Source of the DNA: Flavobacteriales bacterium | GTDB lineage: Bacteria > Bacteroidota > Bacteroidia > Flavobacteriales > TMED113 | DNA: 42,401 nt | Reading direction: 5' to 3' | Assembly (NCBI GenBank): GCA_002701365.1 | Contig: NZUK01000023.1 | Span: 1-42,401 of the forward strand | Shown: positions 1-11,300 of the stretch, piece after piece | How positions within the stretch are numbered: the stretch's first letter is position 1 | Layout of the letters: each line of letters opens with the position of its first letter | Translations under genes and position numbers: made by a program | The notes under the pieces: generated by a model | The model's database searches: none | Seen by the model: only the letters and a program-made list of their open reading frames with translations | What the model was told of the DNA's origin: nothing

Positions 1-6
1 TAATAA

Positions 7-79
7 GCGGGAGTAGCTCAGTTGGTAGAGCATCAGCCTTCCAAGCTGAGGGTCGCGGGTTCGAGTCTCGTCTTCCGCT
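7..79 (+). tRNA. tRNA-Gly (anticodon TCC)
   Basis: The sequence folds as a full cloverleaf. The acceptor arm GCGGGAG pairs with CTTCCGC (one G-T pair) and the discriminator base is T79, as expected for bacterial tRNA-Gly. The D-arm contains AGCTCAGTTGGTAGAGC, the anticodon loop is CTTCCAA with anticodon TCC reading GGA/GGN, and the T-arm contains GGTTCGAGTC. CCA is not encoded. It lies 66 nt upstream of tuf with no terminator between, so it is probably cotranscribed with tuf, as in other Bacteroidota. Confidence 0.95.
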
Positions 80-145
80 CAGTATTGAAACATTTTAAAA
101 AATAATTTAAAAAATAAATAGTATAAAATTTAAAATAATAAAGTC

Positions 146-1333
146 ATGGCAAAAGAAAATTTTGAAAGAAATAAACCGCATCTTAATATTGGTACTATTG
201 GTCACGTAGATCATGGTAAAACAACTTTAACAGCTGCGATCACAACAGTTTTATCAAAAAAAGGGTTATCTGAAGTTAAAGCATTTGATGCGATTGATAA
301 TGCTCCAGAAGAAAAAGAACGTGGTATCACTATAAATACTTCTCACGTTGAATATGAAACTGAAAATAGACATTATGCACACGTTGATTGTCCTGGTCAC
401 GCTGACTACGTTAAAAACATGGTTACTGGTGCTGCTCAAATGGATGGTGCGATTTTAGTATGTGCTGCTACAGATGGACCTATGCCACAAACTAGAGAGC
501 ATATCTTACTAGCTCGACAGGTTAACGTTCCAAGAATGGTTGTTTTTATGAATAAAGCAGATATGGTTGATGATGCTGAATTATTAGAATTAGTTGAAAT
601 GGAAATACGAGAATTATTATCATTTTATGAATTTGATGGTGACAATACACCTATAACTACAGGATCTGCATTAGGTGGTTTAAATGGAGAAGCTCAATGG
701 GAAGACAAGATTATGGAGCTAATGGCTACAGTTGATAGTTGGATTGAAGTTCCTAAGAGAGATGTAGAGAAACCTTTACTTATGCCAGTTGAGGATGTTT
801 TTTCAATTACTGGTAGAGGTACAGTTGCAACAGGTCGTATAGAATCTGGTATAGCCAACACTGGTGATGAAGTTGATATTATTGGTATGGGAGCGGAAAA
901 ATTAAAGTCTACTATTACAGGTATTGAAATGTTTAGAAAAATATTAGACAGAGGAGAAGCGGGAGATAATGCTGGGATTTTATTAAGAGGTATTGAAAAG
1001 ACTGATATAAAAAGAGGTATGGTTATTTGTAAGCCTGGATCTATTACTCCTCATAAAAAGTTTAAAGCAGAAATTTATGTTTTAAAGAAAGAAGAAGGTG
1101 GTAGACATACGCCATTTCACAATAAATATCGTCCACAGTTCTATATTAGGACTCTTGATGTAACTGGCGAGATTTCGCTTCCAGATGGCACAGAAATGGT
1201 TATGCCTGGGGATAACTTAACTATTACAGTTGAGTTAATAAATACAGTTGCTTTAGATAAAGGTGTTCGGTTTGCAATTAGAGAAGGAGGAAGAACTGTT
1301 GGTGCTGGTCAAGTAACAGAAATTATAGAGTAG
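146..1333 (+). CDS. tuf: Translation elongation factor EF-Tu
   Basis: This GTPase delivers aminoacyl-tRNA to the ribosomal A site in the cytoplasm. All G motifs are visible: GHVDHGKT (residues 19-26), the effector segment RGITI (60-64), DCPGH (82-86) and NKAD (137-140). Domains II and III follow, ending at residue 395, the usual bacterial length. The ATG at 146 gives the standard [12 protein letters not shown] start; the upstream region is A/T-rich without a Shine-Dalgarno sequence. It sits between tRNA-Gly and tRNA-Trp, ahead of secE-nusG and the ribosomal protein genes, the common Bacteroidota arrangement. It is the only tuf copy in the window. Confidence 0.98.
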   Translation: MAKENFERNKPHLNIGTIGHVDHGKTTLTAAITTVLSKKGLSEVKAFDAIDNAPEEKERGITINTSHVEYETENRHYAHVDCPGHADYVKNMVTGAAQMDGAILVCAATDGPMPQTREHILLARQVNVPRMVVFMNKADMVDDAELLELVEMEIRELLSFYEFDGDNTPITTGSALGGLNGEAQWEDKIMELMATVDSWIEVPKRDVEKPLLMPVEDVFSITGRGTVATGRIESGIANTGDEVDIIGMGAEKLKSTITGIEMFRKILDRGEAGDNAGILLRGIEKTDIKRGMVICKPGSITPHKKFKAEIYVLKKEEGGRHTPFHNKYRPQFYIRTLDVTGEISLPDGTEMVMPGDNLTITVELINTVALDKGVRFAIREGGRTVGAGQVTEIIE

Positions 1334-1337
1334 CAAG

Positions 1338-1365
1338 ACATCCGATCATCTGTCGGAGGCGATGT
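1338..1365 (+). other. Hairpin between tuf and tRNA-Trp
   Basis: ACATC (1338-1342) pairs with GATGT (1361-1365), and CGA (1343-1345) pairs with TCG (1353-1355), around a seven-base loop. The 3' side has a five-base bulge (GAGGC). An alternative inner stem is TCCGA with TCGGA. No T-run follows, so it is not an intrinsic terminator. It starts 5 nt after the tuf stop and ends 8 nt before the tRNA, so a role in tRNA 5' processing or in protecting the tuf mRNA 3' end is possible. This is inference only. Confidence 0.4.
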
Positions 1366-1373
1366 GGCTATCT

Positions 1374-1444
1374 ACGGGTATGGTGTAATGGTAGCATAGC
1401 GGTCTCCAAAACCGTTGATGGGAGTTCGAATCTCTCTACCCGTG
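1374..1444 (+). tRNA. tRNA-Trp (anticodon CCA)
   Basis: The acceptor stem ACGGGTA pairs perfectly with TACCCGT and the discriminator is G1444. The anticodon arm GGTCTCCAAAACC exposes CCA, which decodes UGG. The T-arm GGGAGTTCGAATCTCTC is intact, and the 3' CCA is not encoded. It lies 40 nt after tuf and 32 nt before secE, so it must be cut out of a longer tuf-secE-nusG transcript or end the tuf transcript by processing. Confidence 0.95.
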
Positions 1445-1476
1445 CTTTTTATTAGCATTAAGTGTAAATTAAATTT

Positions 1477-1656
1477 ATGAAGCAGTACATCAAAGATATA
1501 ATAGCAGAGTTTAAAAGAGTTCAATGGCCAACATGGGATCAATTACAAAATGATGCCATAGTTGTAGCAATTGCCTCTATTATTATTGCTTTAATTATTT
1601 ATCTTATGGATCAATTCTTTAATAATGTTTTAGGTTGGTTTTATAGTATTTTTTAA
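1477..1656 (+). CDS. secE: Preprotein translocase subunit SecE
   Basis: SecE is the small essential subunit that clamps SecY in the inner-membrane Sec translocon. The frame encodes 59 aa starting MKQYIKDIIAEFKRVQWPTW, which holds the signature amphipathic helix (FKRVQWPTW, residues 12-20). One hydrophobic transmembrane helix follows (about residues 28-44, rich in Ile, Val and Ala). A single-helix SecE of about 60 aa is normal outside the gammaproteobacteria. It lies between tRNA-Trp and nusG (9 nt gap), its conserved position. The gene is easily missed because it is so short. Confidence 0.95.
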   Translation: MKQYIKDIIAEFKRVQWPTWDQLQNDAIVVAIASIIIALIIYLMDQFFNNVLGWFYSIF

Positions 1657-1665
1657 ACAATTAGT

Positions 1666-2217
1666 ATGACTGAGACAAGTGAAATGAAATGGTATGTAGT
1701 GAAAACTATTTCTGGTAAAGAAGAAAAGGTGAAAAAGTATATTCAACGTGAACTTGAGTTGAATAAAATGAACCGATTCGTTTCTCAGATTTTGATTCCA
1801 ACAGAAAAGGTCTATCAGATTAAAAATGGTAAAAAAGTTAATAAGGAGCGTAATTTTTTTCCAGGTTACATCTTGTTAGAAGCAAAATTATTTGCTGAGT
1901 TAATACACTTAATTAGAAACTTAACAGGTGTTATTACGTTTTTAGGCGCAACTAGGGGAGGTCAGCCTTTGCCTTTGCGAAAAGCAGAAGTTAATCGAAT
2001 TTTAGGTAGAGTTGATGAATTAGCATTAGATGATGGCGATATTAATATTCCTTATGTAGTTGGAGAGTCTATTAAAGTTATTGATGGTCCCTTTAACGGT
2101 TTTAATGCTGTAATAGAAGAAATTAACGAAGAAAAAAGAAAATTGCAAGTTATGGTGAAAATTTTTGGAAGAAAAACACCACTAGAACTAAGTTACATGC
2201 AAGTAGATAAAATTTAA
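1666..2217 (+). CDS. nusG: Transcription termination/antitermination factor NusG
   Basis: NusG binds the RNA polymerase clamp, suppresses pausing and links transcription to Rho or the ribosome. The 183-aa protein has the N-terminal NGN domain (KWYVVKTISGKEEKVKKYI at about residues 8-26, then the FFPGYILLEA core near 65). The C-terminal KOW domain carries GESIKVIDGPFNGFNAVIEE (about 134-153) and a final hydrophobic strand. Length and order match flavobacterial NusG. It follows secE by 9 nt and precedes rplK by 11 nt, so it lies in one transcription unit with the ribosomal protein and polymerase genes. Confidence 0.97.
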   Translation: MTETSEMKWYVVKTISGKEEKVKKYIQRELELNKMNRFVSQILIPTEKVYQIKNGKKVNKERNFFPGYILLEAKLFAELIHLIRNLTGVITFLGATRGGQPLPLRKAEVNRILGRVDELALDDGDINIPYVVGESIKVIDGPFNGFNAVIEEINEEKRKLQVMVKIFGRKTPLELSYMQVDKI

Positions 2218-2228
2218 ATTTAAAATAA

Positions 2229-2672
2229 ATGGCAAAAGAGTTTGATAGTAAAATAAAGTTACAGGTTAAAGGAGGAAGTGCGAACCCCTCACCGCCAGTT
2301 GGGCCAGCATTAGGTGCAAAAGGTGTCAATATCATGGAGTTTTGTAAGCAGTTTAATGCTAGAACTCAAGATAAACAAGGAAAAGTATTACCAACAGAAA
2401 TAACTGTCTATAAAGACAAATCATTTGATTTTGTTATTAAAACCTCTCCTGCGGCGGTACAACTCTTAGAATTAGCTAAGATCAAAAAAGGTTCTTCTGA
2501 GTCAAATAGAGTTAAAGTGGCGAAAGTAACATGGGATCAAGTTAAAAATATTGCAGAGGATAAAATGAAAGATTTAAATGCATTTACTATTGAATCGGCT
2601 ATGAAAATGGTAGCTGGTACAGCAAGAAGTATGGGTATAACGATAACTGGACAATTTCCTAAATCAGAATAA
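2229..2672 (+). CDS. rplK: 50S ribosomal protein L11
   Basis: L11 (uL11) binds the GTPase-associated region of 23S rRNA at the base of the L7/L12 stalk. The 147-aa product has the N-terminal segment [20 protein letters not shown] (residues 9-28), with the proline-rich helix that contacts factors and thiopeptides. The C-terminal rRNA-binding domain ends with [12 protein letters not shown]. The ATG follows nusG by 11 nt, and the stop precedes the rplA ATG by a single base, so translation is probably coupled. I see no structured leader that could serve as an L1 autoregulatory site in the short gap upstream. Confidence 0.97.
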   Translation: MAKEFDSKIKLQVKGGSANPSPPVGPALGAKGVNIMEFCKQFNARTQDKQGKVLPTEITVYKDKSFDFVIKTSPAAVQLLELAKIKKGSSESNRVKVAKVTWDQVKNIAEDKMKDLNAFTIESAMKMVAGTARSMGITITGQFPKSE

Positions 2673-2673
2673 T

Positions 2674-3366
2674 ATGGCTATAGCAAAAAATAGAAAAAAA
2701 GCTTTATCAATGTTTGATAGTGAAAAGTTATTCACTATAAATGAGGCAGCTGGCATAGTGAAAAAAATTACTAATGTTAATTTTGATGCTACTGTTGATA
2801 TGTCTATAAAGCTGGGTGTAGATCCAAAACAATCCAATGAGATGGTAAGAGGTGTTGTGTCTTTACCACATGGTACAGGAAAAGAAATTAAAATTTTGGT
2901 TATTTGCCAAGCGAACAAGGAAGATGAAGCTAAAAATGCTGGGGCTGACTTAGTTGGTTTTGAAGATATAATTGAAAAAATTAAAGGTGGTTGGGTTGAT
3001 TTTGATGTCATGATTACTACTCCTGATTGTATGGCAAAAATAGGACCTTTAGGTAAAGTCTTAGGCCCTAGAGGATTAATGCCTAACCCAAAGACCGGAA
3101 CAGTAACTTTTGACGTAGGTAAAGCAGTACAGGATGTGAAGTCTGGTAAAATTGACTTTAAAGTTGATAAGTTTGGTATTATACACGCTGGAATCGGTAA
3201 GGTTTCATTTACTGAAAATCAAATTGCAGAGAATGCTCAAGAATTGTTGAGTACAATAATTAAATTAAAACCAAGCTCTACAAAGGGTACGTATGTTAAA
3301 ACAATATCTATGTCTAGCACAATGAGTCCTGGAGTTAATATAGATTGCCGACAAATTACAAATTAG
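2674..3366 (+). CDS. rplA: 50S ribosomal protein L1
   Basis: L1 (uL1) forms the mobile L1 stalk that moves with deacylated tRNA. The 230-aa sequence shows the expected two-domain arrangement. The N-terminal strand runs NFDATVDMSIKLGVDPKQSN, the inserted domain II carries GLMPNPKTGTVTFDVGKAV, and the C-terminal domain I returns with KVDKFGIIHAGIGKVSF. The length is standard. The spacing of 1 nt to rplK and 10 nt to rplJ shows one operon. No unusual feature is seen. Confidence 0.97.
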   Translation: MAIAKNRKKALSMFDSEKLFTINEAAGIVKKITNVNFDATVDMSIKLGVDPKQSNEMVRGVVSLPHGTGKEIKILVICQANKEDEAKNAGADLVGFEDIIEKIKGGWVDFDVMITTPDCMAKIGPLGKVLGPRGLMPNPKTGTVTFDVGKAVQDVKSGKIDFKVDKFGIIHAGIGKVSFTENQIAENAQELLSTIIKLKPSSTKGTYVKTISMSSTMSPGVNIDCRQITN

Positions 3367-3376
3367 ACTAATAAAA

Positions 3377-4009
3377 GTGAATAAAGAAAATAAAATAAAA
3401 ATAGTAGATCATTTAAAAAATTCTTTAACAGAGAATAAGAATATTTATTTTACCGAAGTTTCTGGTTTAGATGCTCAACAAATAAGTAAACTGAGAAGAA
3501 TGTGTTTTGATAAAGGTGTTGTTCTATCTGTTGTTAAAAACACTCTGTTAAGAAAAGCTATGGATGCATGTGATAAAGATTTTTCAGAGTTTAATGATTT
3601 GCTTAAAGGAAATACAACATTGATGATGTCACAGGTGTCAAATGCACCTGCAAAAGTCATAAAAAACTTTTTAGAAAAAGAGAAATTTAGTGAGTCTTAC
3701 AAAAAAATTATTTTAAAAGGAGGTCATGTAGAAGAATCTATTTATTTAGGTCATGATCAATTAGATGTATTAAGTGCTTTAAAATCAAAAGAAGAATTGA
3801 TAGGAGACGTGATTACTTTATTACAATCTCCAATTAAGAATTTAATATCTTCTTTAGGTTCTGCTAAGCAAAATATATCAGGTATTTTAACCTCATTAGA
3901 AAATAATCCAGTAGAATTAAAAAAAACCAATGAAGATGTAGTAAATACTTCTGATTTGGATAACAAAGATGATAGTGTTGATAAAAATACATCAACATCT
4001 GAAGAATGA
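3377..4009 (+). CDS. rplJ: 50S ribosomal protein L10 with acidic C-terminal tail
   Basis: L10 (uL10) anchors the L7/L12 dimers on the ribosome. The N-terminal rRNA-binding domain is clear (EVSGLDAQQISKLRRMC, then VVKNTLLRKAMD near residues 53-64), and an Ala/Leu/Ile-rich helix that binds L7/L12 follows. The protein is 210 aa. About 35-40 C-terminal residues, rich in Asp, Glu, Asn, Ser and Thr, extend beyond the usual core (roughly 165-175 aa). The start is GTG, since no ATG lies upstream. Only 10 nt separate it from rplA, so there is no room for the long L10-binding leader known from the enterobacterial rplJL mRNA. Confidence 0.95.
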   Translation: MNKENKIKIVDHLKNSLTENKNIYFTEVSGLDAQQISKLRRMCFDKGVVLSVVKNTLLRKAMDACDKDFSEFNDLLKGNTTLMMSQVSNAPAKVIKNFLEKEKFSESYKKIILKGGHVEESIYLGHDQLDVLSALKSKEELIGDVITLLQSPIKNLISSLGSAKQNISGILTSLENNPVELKKTNEDVVNTSDLDNKDDSVDKNTSTSEE

Positions 4010-4060
4010 TTAAATAAGTATAACAAGAATTATAAACAAACAAATAAAAAATAAATAATT

Positions 4061-4441
4061 ATGGCCGATTTAAAAGATTTTGCAGAAAAATTAGTCAATC
4101 TTACTGTAAAAGAGGTTAGTGAACTAACAACGATTTTAAAAGATGAATATGGAATAGAGCCAGCAGCAGCAGCAGTTGCAGTTGCAGCTCCAGGTACCGG
4201 AGGAGGTGATGCTGGAGGAGGTGAAGAAAAAACAGAATTTGATGTGATTTTAAAATCTGCAGGAGGTTCTAAACTAGCAGTAGTTAAATTAGTTAAAGAA
4301 TTAACAGGTAAAGGCTTGAAAGATGCTAAAGATTTAGTTGATGGCGCACCCGCAACATTAAAAGAAGGTGTTACTCAGGATGAGGCAAATGCTATGAAAG
4401 ATCAACTAGAAGGCGCAGGAGCTGAGGTTGAACTTAAGTAA
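4061..4441 (+). CDS. rplL: 50S ribosomal protein L7/L12
   Basis: L7/L12 (bL12) is the multicopy stalk protein that recruits the translational GTPases. Its 126 aa comprise an N-terminal dimerisation helix ([20 protein letters not shown]) and an Ala/Gly-rich flexible hinge (about residues 36-58). The globular C-terminal domain has [20 protein letters not shown] and [19 protein letters not shown]. It follows rplJ after a 51-nt unstructured A-rich gap and precedes rpoB by 86 nt. That longer gap holds overlapping inverted repeats (see the separate entry), at the place where E. coli has its rplL-rpoB attenuator. Confidence 0.97.
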   Translation: MADLKDFAEKLVNLTVKEVSELTTILKDEYGIEPAAAAVAVAAPGTGGGDAGGGEEKTEFDVILKSAGGSKLAVVKLVKELTGKGLKDAKDLVDGAPATLKEGVTQDEANAMKDQLEGAGAEVELK

Positions 4442-4508
4442 TATAATTAATAAGTCTTATTATTTAATAAGCATATATTCCTTAAGGACGTTTTGTTAAT
4501 TTATTAAC
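4440..4508 (+). promoter_or_regulatory. rplL-rpoB intercistronic region with overlapping inverted repeats
   Basis: The element AATAAG occurs at 4449-4454 and again at 4466-4471, with its complement CTTATT at 4456-4461 between them, so CTTATT can pair with either copy but not both. An outer AATATA (4440-4445) can pair with TATATT (4474-4479). A ten-base palindrome TCCTTAAGGA lies at 4479-4488, and GTTAAT (4495-4500) pairs with ATTAAC (4503-4508). No T-run follows a GC-rich stem. The layout could support alternative folding that tunes the stalk-protein to polymerase ratio, but AT-rich repeats of this size can occur by chance. Confidence 0.35.
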
Positions 4509-4527
4509 TAATTTAAATTTAATTGCT

Positions 4528-7500
4528 TTGACAAATAAAAATAGAATTCACTTCGGTGCTTTTAGTGGTAATGTAGATTATCCAGATTTTCTTGACATTC
4601 AGATACAATCCTTTCAAGACTTTTTTCAACTTGACACTGATTCTGAAAATAGAAACCAAGAAGGTTTATTTAAAGTTTTTAACGAAAACTTTCCAATTAC
4701 AGATACTAGAAACCAATTTGTATTAGAATTTATCGATTACTTTATTGACCAACCTCGTTATTCAGTTCAGGAATGTGTTAGTATGGGGCTCACGTATAGT
4801 GTTCCTTTAAAAGCTAGGTTGAAATTGTATTGTACTGATCCTGAACATGAAGACTTTGAAGAAATTGTTCAAGATGTATACTTGGGTAATATCCCATATA
4901 TGACATCTACTGGAAATTTTATTATTAATGGTGCTCAAAGAGTATGTGTTTCACAACTACATAGATCTCCAGGGGTGTTTTTTGGACAATCATATCACGC
5001 TAACGGTACAAAACTATACTCAGCACGTGTTATTCCTTTCAAGGGCTCTTGGATTGAATTTTCTACGGACATTAACAATGTCATGTATGCTTATATTGAT
5101 AGAAAGAAAAAATTACCTGTAACCACTTTGTTTAGGGCTATTGGTTATGAACATGATAAGGACATTTTAGATATTTTTGGATTAGCTGACGAAGTCAAAA
5201 CTACAAAAGCTGGTTTGAAAAAAATTATTGGAAAAAAATTAGCTGCGAGAGTTCTTAAAACATGGGTAGAAGATTTTTCTGATGAATCTACAGGTGAAGT
5301 TGTGCATATAGAACGAAATGAAGTAGTAATTGATAGAGATATCATTATTGAGAAAGAACATATCCAAGATATTATTGACTCTGGTGTTTCAACTGTTTTG
5401 ATTTACAAAGGAATAGAGTTGTCTGCGCATTATGAAATCATCCATAATACTTTCAGAAAAGATCCAACTAATTCTGAAAAAGAAGCTGTTGAACACATTT
5501 ATAGACAGTTAAGAAATGCTGAACCCCCTGATGAAGAAACTGCAAGAGGAATTATTGATAAATTATTTTTCTCAGAGACTAGATATAGTTTAGGTGAAGT
5601 GGGTAGATATAGAATTAATAAGAAATTAAATATTCAGGACAATCCAACTGATGTAGTTTTGAGAAGTGAAGATATAATTTTAATTATAAAGTATTTAATT
5701 GAATTAATTAATTCTAAGTCTGATGTAGATGATATTGATCACTTAAGTAACAGAAGGGTTAGGACTGTTGGTGAGCAATTATACAATCAATTTGGTGTTG
5801 GATTAGCAAGAATGGCTAGAACAATTCGAGAGAGAATGAATGTTAGAGATAATGAGGTTTTTACACCGATTGACCTAATTAATGCTAAGACTCTATCCTC
5901 AGTAATTAATACTTTTTTCGGAACAAATCAATTGTCACAATTCATGGATCAAACGAATCCTTTAGCAGAAATAACACATAAGAGACGTCTTTCTGCTCTA
6001 GGACCTGGAGGTCTTTCCAGAGAACGTGCTGGTTTTGAAGTTAGAGATGTTCATTATACACATTATGGTAGATTATGTCCAATTGAAACACCTGAGGGGC
6101 CAAATATTGGTTTAATTTCTTCTTTATGTGTATTTGCTAAAATTAATAAAATGGGTTTTATTGAAACCCCTTACAGAGAAGTATCTAAAGGTTTGGTTGA
6201 TATGGACAAGGTAAGATACTTAACTGCTGAAGAAGAGGAAGATAAAGTAATTGCACAAGCAAATTCTAAGATCAATAATAAGGGTAAATTCAGTAGTGAT
6301 AGAATTAAAGCTAGACAAATGGGAGATTTTCCAGTCGCACACCCTAGTAATTTGCATTACATGGATGTTGCACCCAATCAAATTGCTTCTATTTCAGCAT
6401 CTTTAATTCCATTTCTTGAGCATGATGATGCAAATAGAGCTCTTATGGGTTCCAATATGATGCGTCAATCAGTACCATTAATTGTTGATGAGGCTCCAAT
6501 AGTTGGAACAGGATTAGAATACAATGTTGCTCAAGATGCTCGTATTTGCATTAAATCAGAGGGCGAAGGAATTGTAAGTTACGTCGATAAAAATAAAATT
6601 GTAATTGATTACAAAGAGAGTGACGAAGAACAACTAGTCAGTTTTAAGGGTACAGAAAAAGAATATCCCTTAAGTACATTTAAAAAGACGAATCAAAATA
6701 CATGTTTTAATCTCAAGCCAATTGTTGCTGTTGGGGACAAAGTTAATAATGGTAAGATTTTAACTTCTGGATATTGTACAGATCATGGAGAATTAGCTTT
6801 AGGTAAAAATTTAAAAGTCGCTTTTATGCCATGGAAAGGCTATAATTTTGAAGATGCAATTGTTATTTCAGAGCGTGTAGTTAGAGAAGATTTATTTACT
6901 TCTGTACATATTGATGAATATAGCTTAGATGTCAGAGAGACAAAATTAGGTCCTGAAGAATTAACTCCAGACATTCCTAATGTTAGTGAAGAGGCTACCT
7001 CAAATTTGGATGATAATGGAATTATTAGAGTTGGCGCTGAAATTAATCCTGGTGATATTTTAATTGGTAAGATTACTCCGAAAGGTGAATCTGATCCATC
7101 TCCAGAGGAGAAGTTGTTACGTGCTATATTTGGGGATAAAGCTGGAGATGTTAAAGATGCTTCTTTAAAAGCACCACCATCATTAAGGGGTATTGTAATT
7201 GATAAAAAGTTATTTCAAAGAGCTCTAAAGGATAAAAAATCTAGATTACAAGATAAAGAAGAAATTAAGTTATTAGAAAAACAATTTGAAAAGGATAAAC
7301 TTGAATTAACGAATTTGTTAATTGATAAATTAAATAAGATAATTAAGTCTAAAGTTTCTCAAGGAATTATCGATCAAGATGGTGAGATGTTGCTTAATAA
7401 AGGTGAAAAAATAACTAATAAAGCATTGTCAAAGATTAAAGACTTTACTCATATTGTGTCCTATAATTGGACTAAAACAAGTTCGGTAAATGATTTAATC

Positions 7501-8328
7501 AAAAAAGTAATGCGTAACTATTTACATCTTGTTTCTAATTTAGATTCTGTTTTACGACGAAAAAAGTTCAATATTACTATAGGAGATGAATTGCCAAGTG
7601 GAACCTTAAAGTTAGCTAAAGTTTATGTTGCTAAAAAACGTAAACTAAAAGTTGGTGATAAAATGGCTGGTAGACATGGTAATAAAGGTATTGTAGCGAA
7701 AATCGTTAGAGATGAAGATATGCCATTTTTAGAGGATGGGACACCTGTAGATATTGTCCTCAATCCTTTAGGTGTACCTTCTAGAATGAATTTGGGACAA
7801 ATTTATGAAACCGTCTTAGGTTGGGCTGGCCAAAAATTAGGTTTAAATTTTGCAACACCTATTTTTGATGGTGCTACAATGGATGAAATTAATCATTACA
7901 CTGAAAAAGCAGGCATACCACAATTTGGTCATACTTATTTATATGACGGAGGGACTGGAAAGCAATTTGATCAAAAAGCTACCGTAGGAATTATTTATAT
8001 GCTTAAGTTAGGTCATATGGTAGATGATAAAATGCATGCTCGTTCTATTGGTCCTTATTCTTTAATTACACAACAACCATTGGGTGGTAAAGCTCAATTT
8101 GGAGGTCAAAGGTTCGGTGAAATGGAAGTTTGGGCTCTACAAGCTTTTGGTGCATCTAACACATTGCGAGAGATATTAACTGTCAAATCAGATGATGTTT
8201 ATGGTAGAGCTAAGACTTATGAGTCTATTGTTAAAGGAAATCCTTTGCCTGAACCTGGTTTGCCAGAATCTTTTAAAGTATTACTACATGAAATGCAGGG
8301 TCTAGGTTTAAAAATAACTATGTCCTAG
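4528..8328 (+). CDS. rpoB: DNA-directed RNA polymerase beta subunit
   Basis: RpoB is the second-largest core RNA polymerase subunit. The protein is 1266 aa with all conserved regions. The rifampicin cluster has [20 protein letters not shown] at residues 468-487, and the usual sensitive-type residues Q471, D474, H484 and S489 (E. coli 513, 516, 526 and 531) are all wild type. [20 protein letters not shown] follows, and the C-terminal part has [16 protein letters not shown] and [13 protein letters not shown]. The start is TTG at 4528, because no ATG or GTG fits upstream and the next Met is far inside; this leaves the family-typical N-terminus before YPDFLDIQ. It is followed by rpoC after 26 nt. 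Confidence 0.97.
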   Translation: MTNKNRIHFGAFSGNVDYPDFLDIQIQSFQDFFQLDTDSENRNQEGLFKVFNENFPITDTRNQFVLEFIDYFIDQPRYSVQECVSMGLTYSVPLKARLKLYCTDPEHEDFEEIVQDVYLGNIPYMTSTGNFIINGAQRVCVSQLHRSPGVFFGQSYHANGTKLYSARVIPFKGSWIEFSTDINNVMYAYIDRKKKLPVTTLFRAIGYEHDKDILDIFGLADEVKTTKAGLKKIIGKKLAARVLKTWVEDFSDESTGEVVHIERNEVVIDRDIIIEKEHIQDIIDSGVSTVLIYKGIELSAHYEIIHNTFRKDPTNSEKEAVEHIYRQLRNAEPPDEETARGIIDKLFFSETRYSLGEVGRYRINKKLNIQDNPTDVVLRSEDIILIIKYLIELINSKSDVDDIDHLSNRRVRTVGEQLYNQFGVGLARMARTIRERMNVRDNEVFTPIDLINAKTLSSVINTFFGTNQLSQFMDQTNPLAEITHKRRLSALGPGGLSRERAGFEVRDVHYTHYGRLCPIETPEGPNIGLISSLCVFAKINKMGFIETPYREVSKGLVDMDKVRYLTAEEEEDKVIAQANSKINNKGKFSSDRIKARQMGDFPVAHPSNLHYMDVAPNQIASISASLIPFLEHDDANRALMGSNMMRQSVPLIVDEAPIVGTGLEYNVAQDARICIKSEGEGIVSYVDKNKIVIDYKESDEEQLVSFKGTEKEYPLSTFKKTNQNTCFNLKPIVAVGDKVNNGKILTSGYCTDHGELALGKNLKVAFMPWKGYNFEDAIVISERVVREDLFTSVHIDEYSLDVRETKLGPEELTPDIPNVSEEATSNLDDNGIIRVGAEINPGDILIGKITPKGESDPSPEEKLLRAIFGDKAGDVKDASLKAPPSLRGIVIDKKLFQRALKDKKSRLQDKEEIKLLEKQFEKDKLELTNLLIDKLNKIIKSKVSQGIIDQDGEMLLNKGEKITNKALSKIKDFTHIVSYNWTKTSSVNDLIKKVMRNYLHLVSNLDSVLRRKKFNITIGDELPSGTLKLAKVYVAKKRKLKVGDKMAGRHGNKGIVAKIVRDEDMPFLEDGTPVDIVLNPLGVPSRMNLGQIYETVLGWAGQKLGLNFATPIFDGATMDEINHYTEKAGIPQFGHTYLYDGGTGKQFDQKATVGIIYMLKLGHMVDDKMHARSIGPYSLITQQPLGGKAQFGGQRFGEMEVWALQAFGASNTLREILTVKSDDVYGRAKTYESIVKGNPLPEPGLPESFKVLLHEMQGLGLKITMS

Positions 8329-8354
8329 TATTAATTTTATTATTTTCTATAAGT

Positions 8355-11300
8355 ATGAATTATTTGAAAAAAAAGAAAAAGAATAACGCAGATTTCTCTA
8401 AATTAATTATTAGTGTTGCTTCACCGGAATCAATGTTAGAGGAGTCTTATGGTGAAGTTATCAAGCCAGAGACTATTAATTATAGAACTTTTAAACCTGA
8501 AAGAGACGGCTTGTTTTGTGAGCGTATTTTTGGTCCTGTAAAAGATTATGAGTGCCATTGTGGTAAGTATAAAAGAATTCGTTACAAAGGTATTGTTTGT
8601 GATCGATGTAGTGTTGAAGTAACTGAAAAAAAAGTTCGTCGTGAACGAATAGGTCATATTAAATTAGTAGTTCCTGTTGCTCATATATGGTATTTTAGAA
8701 ACTTGCCAAATAAAATTGGCTATTTATTAGGTTTGCCAACAAAAAAATTAGATATGATCATTTATTACGAGCGATATGTTGTTATTCAACCAGGCGCTGG
8801 TTTAAATGAGGAAGGTGAACCAGTGAAACATATGGATTTTTTAACAGAGGATGAGTATTTTTCTGTTCTTGAAAGACTCCCGAAAGAAAACATGTATTTA
8901 GATAATTCTGATCCCAACAAATTTATTGCCAAAATGGGAGCTGAGGCTTTAATTGATTTGCTTGCACAAATTAATTTAATTGAATTATCTAAAGAATTGA
9001 GAAGAAAGGCTCATAGTGAAACATCTGTGCAAAGAAAAAATGAAGCTTTAAAAAGATTAAATGTCGTTGAAGCATTTAGAGAGGCTAATGATGTTATTGA
9101 AAACAAACCTGAGTGGATGATTTTACAAGTTATTCCTGTTATTCCTCCTGAGTTGAGGCCATTAGTTCCTTTAGATGGAGGTCGATTTGCAACGTCGGAT
9201 TTAAATGATTTATACAGAAGAGTAATTATTAGAAATAACAGATTAAAAAGATTGATTGAGATTAAAGCGCCTGCAGTAATACTTAGAAATGAAAAAAGAA
9301 TGTTACAAGAATCTGTTGATTCTTTACTTGATAATACACGTAAAGCATCTGCGATTAAATCAGAATCTAATAGGCCTTTAAAATCATTATCAGATAACTT
9401 GAAAGGTAAACAAGGAAGATTTAGACAAAATTTATTAGGTAAGAGAGTAGATTATTCTGCTAGGTCTGTTATTGTAGTTGGTCCTGAGTTAGAAATGCAC
9501 GAATGTGGTATACCTAAGGATATGGCTGCAGAACTATTTAAACCATTTGTCGCAAGAAAATTAATAGAAAGAGGTATTGTTAAAACTGTTAAATCAGCTA
9601 AGAAAATTATTGATGCTAGAGAACCTGTGGTTTGGGATATTTTAGAAAACGTTATTAAAGGACATCCGGTTCTTTTAAATAGAGCTCCTACTTTACATAG
9701 GCTTGGAATACAATCTTTTCAGCCAAAATTAATAGAGGGTAAGGCGATTAGATTACATCCTCTATCTTGTACTGCATTTAATGCAGATTTTGATGGGGAT
9801 CAAATGGCAGTTCACGTACCTCTAGGTTCAGCGGCTATACTTGAGGCTCAATTATTAATGCTAGGTTCCCATAATATTTTGAATCCTGCTAATGGTGCCC
9901 CTATAACTGTTCCATCTCAGGACATGGTATTAGGCTTGTATTATATGACAAAGTCTAGAAGGAGTACTAAGGAACAACCTGTAAAGGGAGAAGGTCTTGT
10001 ATTCTATTCTGCAGAAGAAGTATGTATTGCTTATAATGAGAAAAAAGCAGATTTACATGCTATCATTAAAGTTAGATTACCTGATGACAAAGAAAATCCA
10101 ATTAGTTTTTCTATCGTTGAAACAACTGTGGGAAGAGTTCTGTTTAATGAGGTTGTACCGGATCAAATTAAATATTTTGATGAGGTTTGTACTAAGAAAA
10201 ATTTAAGAGACTTTATTGCTAAAATTCTAGAGAAGACTAATGCTCCGACTGCCGCAAAATTTTTAGACTCAATTAAAAAATTAGGATACAAGAATGCTTT
10301 TGATGGTGGACTGTCTTTTTCATTAGGTGATGTGTTAGTTCCTGATAACAAGGATGCTATGGTGTCTGAAGCGATTGGTAATGTTGATCAAATTACAGAG
10401 TCTTATAATATGGGTTTAATTACCAACAATGAAAGATATAATCAAGTTATTGATGTTTGGACAAATACTAATTCTAAATTAACGGAAAAAGCCATGTCGG
10501 ATTTAGAAAATGATAATCAGGGTTTTAATTCTATTTATATGATGCTAGATTCGGGTGCGAGAGGTTCTAAAGAGCAAATAAGACAATTATCAGGAATGAG
10601 GGGTTTGATGGCAAAACCACAGAAATCAACTTCTGGAGGAGGTGCAATTATTGAGAATCCTATTTTATCTAATTTTAAAGAAGGTCTTTCAATTTTGGAA
10701 TATTTTATTTCAACCCATGGTGCTAGAAAAGGTTTGGCTGATACTGCATTAAAAACAGCTGATGCTGGTTATTTAACTAGAAGATTGGTTGATGTAGCTC
10801 AGGATGTGATTATTAAAAGTCATGATTGTGGTACATTAAGAGGAGTCTCTCTTAGCGCAGTTAAAAAACAAGATGAGGTAGTTGAGTCACTTGCAAGTCG
10901 TATTGAAGGCAGAACGTCTTTGCATGACATTGTCATTGATAAAGAAAAGTTAATTTCTGCTGGTCAAGAAATTACTGATCTAATAGCAAAAAATATTGAG
11001 GATAAAGATATTGATTCAGTGATGGTTCGTTCAGTATTAACATGTGAATTAACAGCCGGAGTTTGTGCTGCTTGTTATGGTAGAAGTTTGGCTACTAATA
11101 AGCCAGTTCAAATTGGTGAAGCCGTTGGTGTTATTGCTGCGCAGTCAATTGGTGAACCTGGTACACAATTAACTCTTCGAACTTTCCATATTGGTGGTGT
11201 TGCATCTGGTTCTGCCCAAGAATCTGAATTGGTTTCTAAGTTTGTAGGAAAAATAAAATTTGAAGAACTGCGAACTATAGAAGGAAAAGATAATGATAAC

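Noticed and set aside
3367-3376. L10 autoregulatory leader before rplJ
   Set aside because: Only 10 nt separate rplA and rplJ, so the known L10-binding structure cannot fit in the gap.
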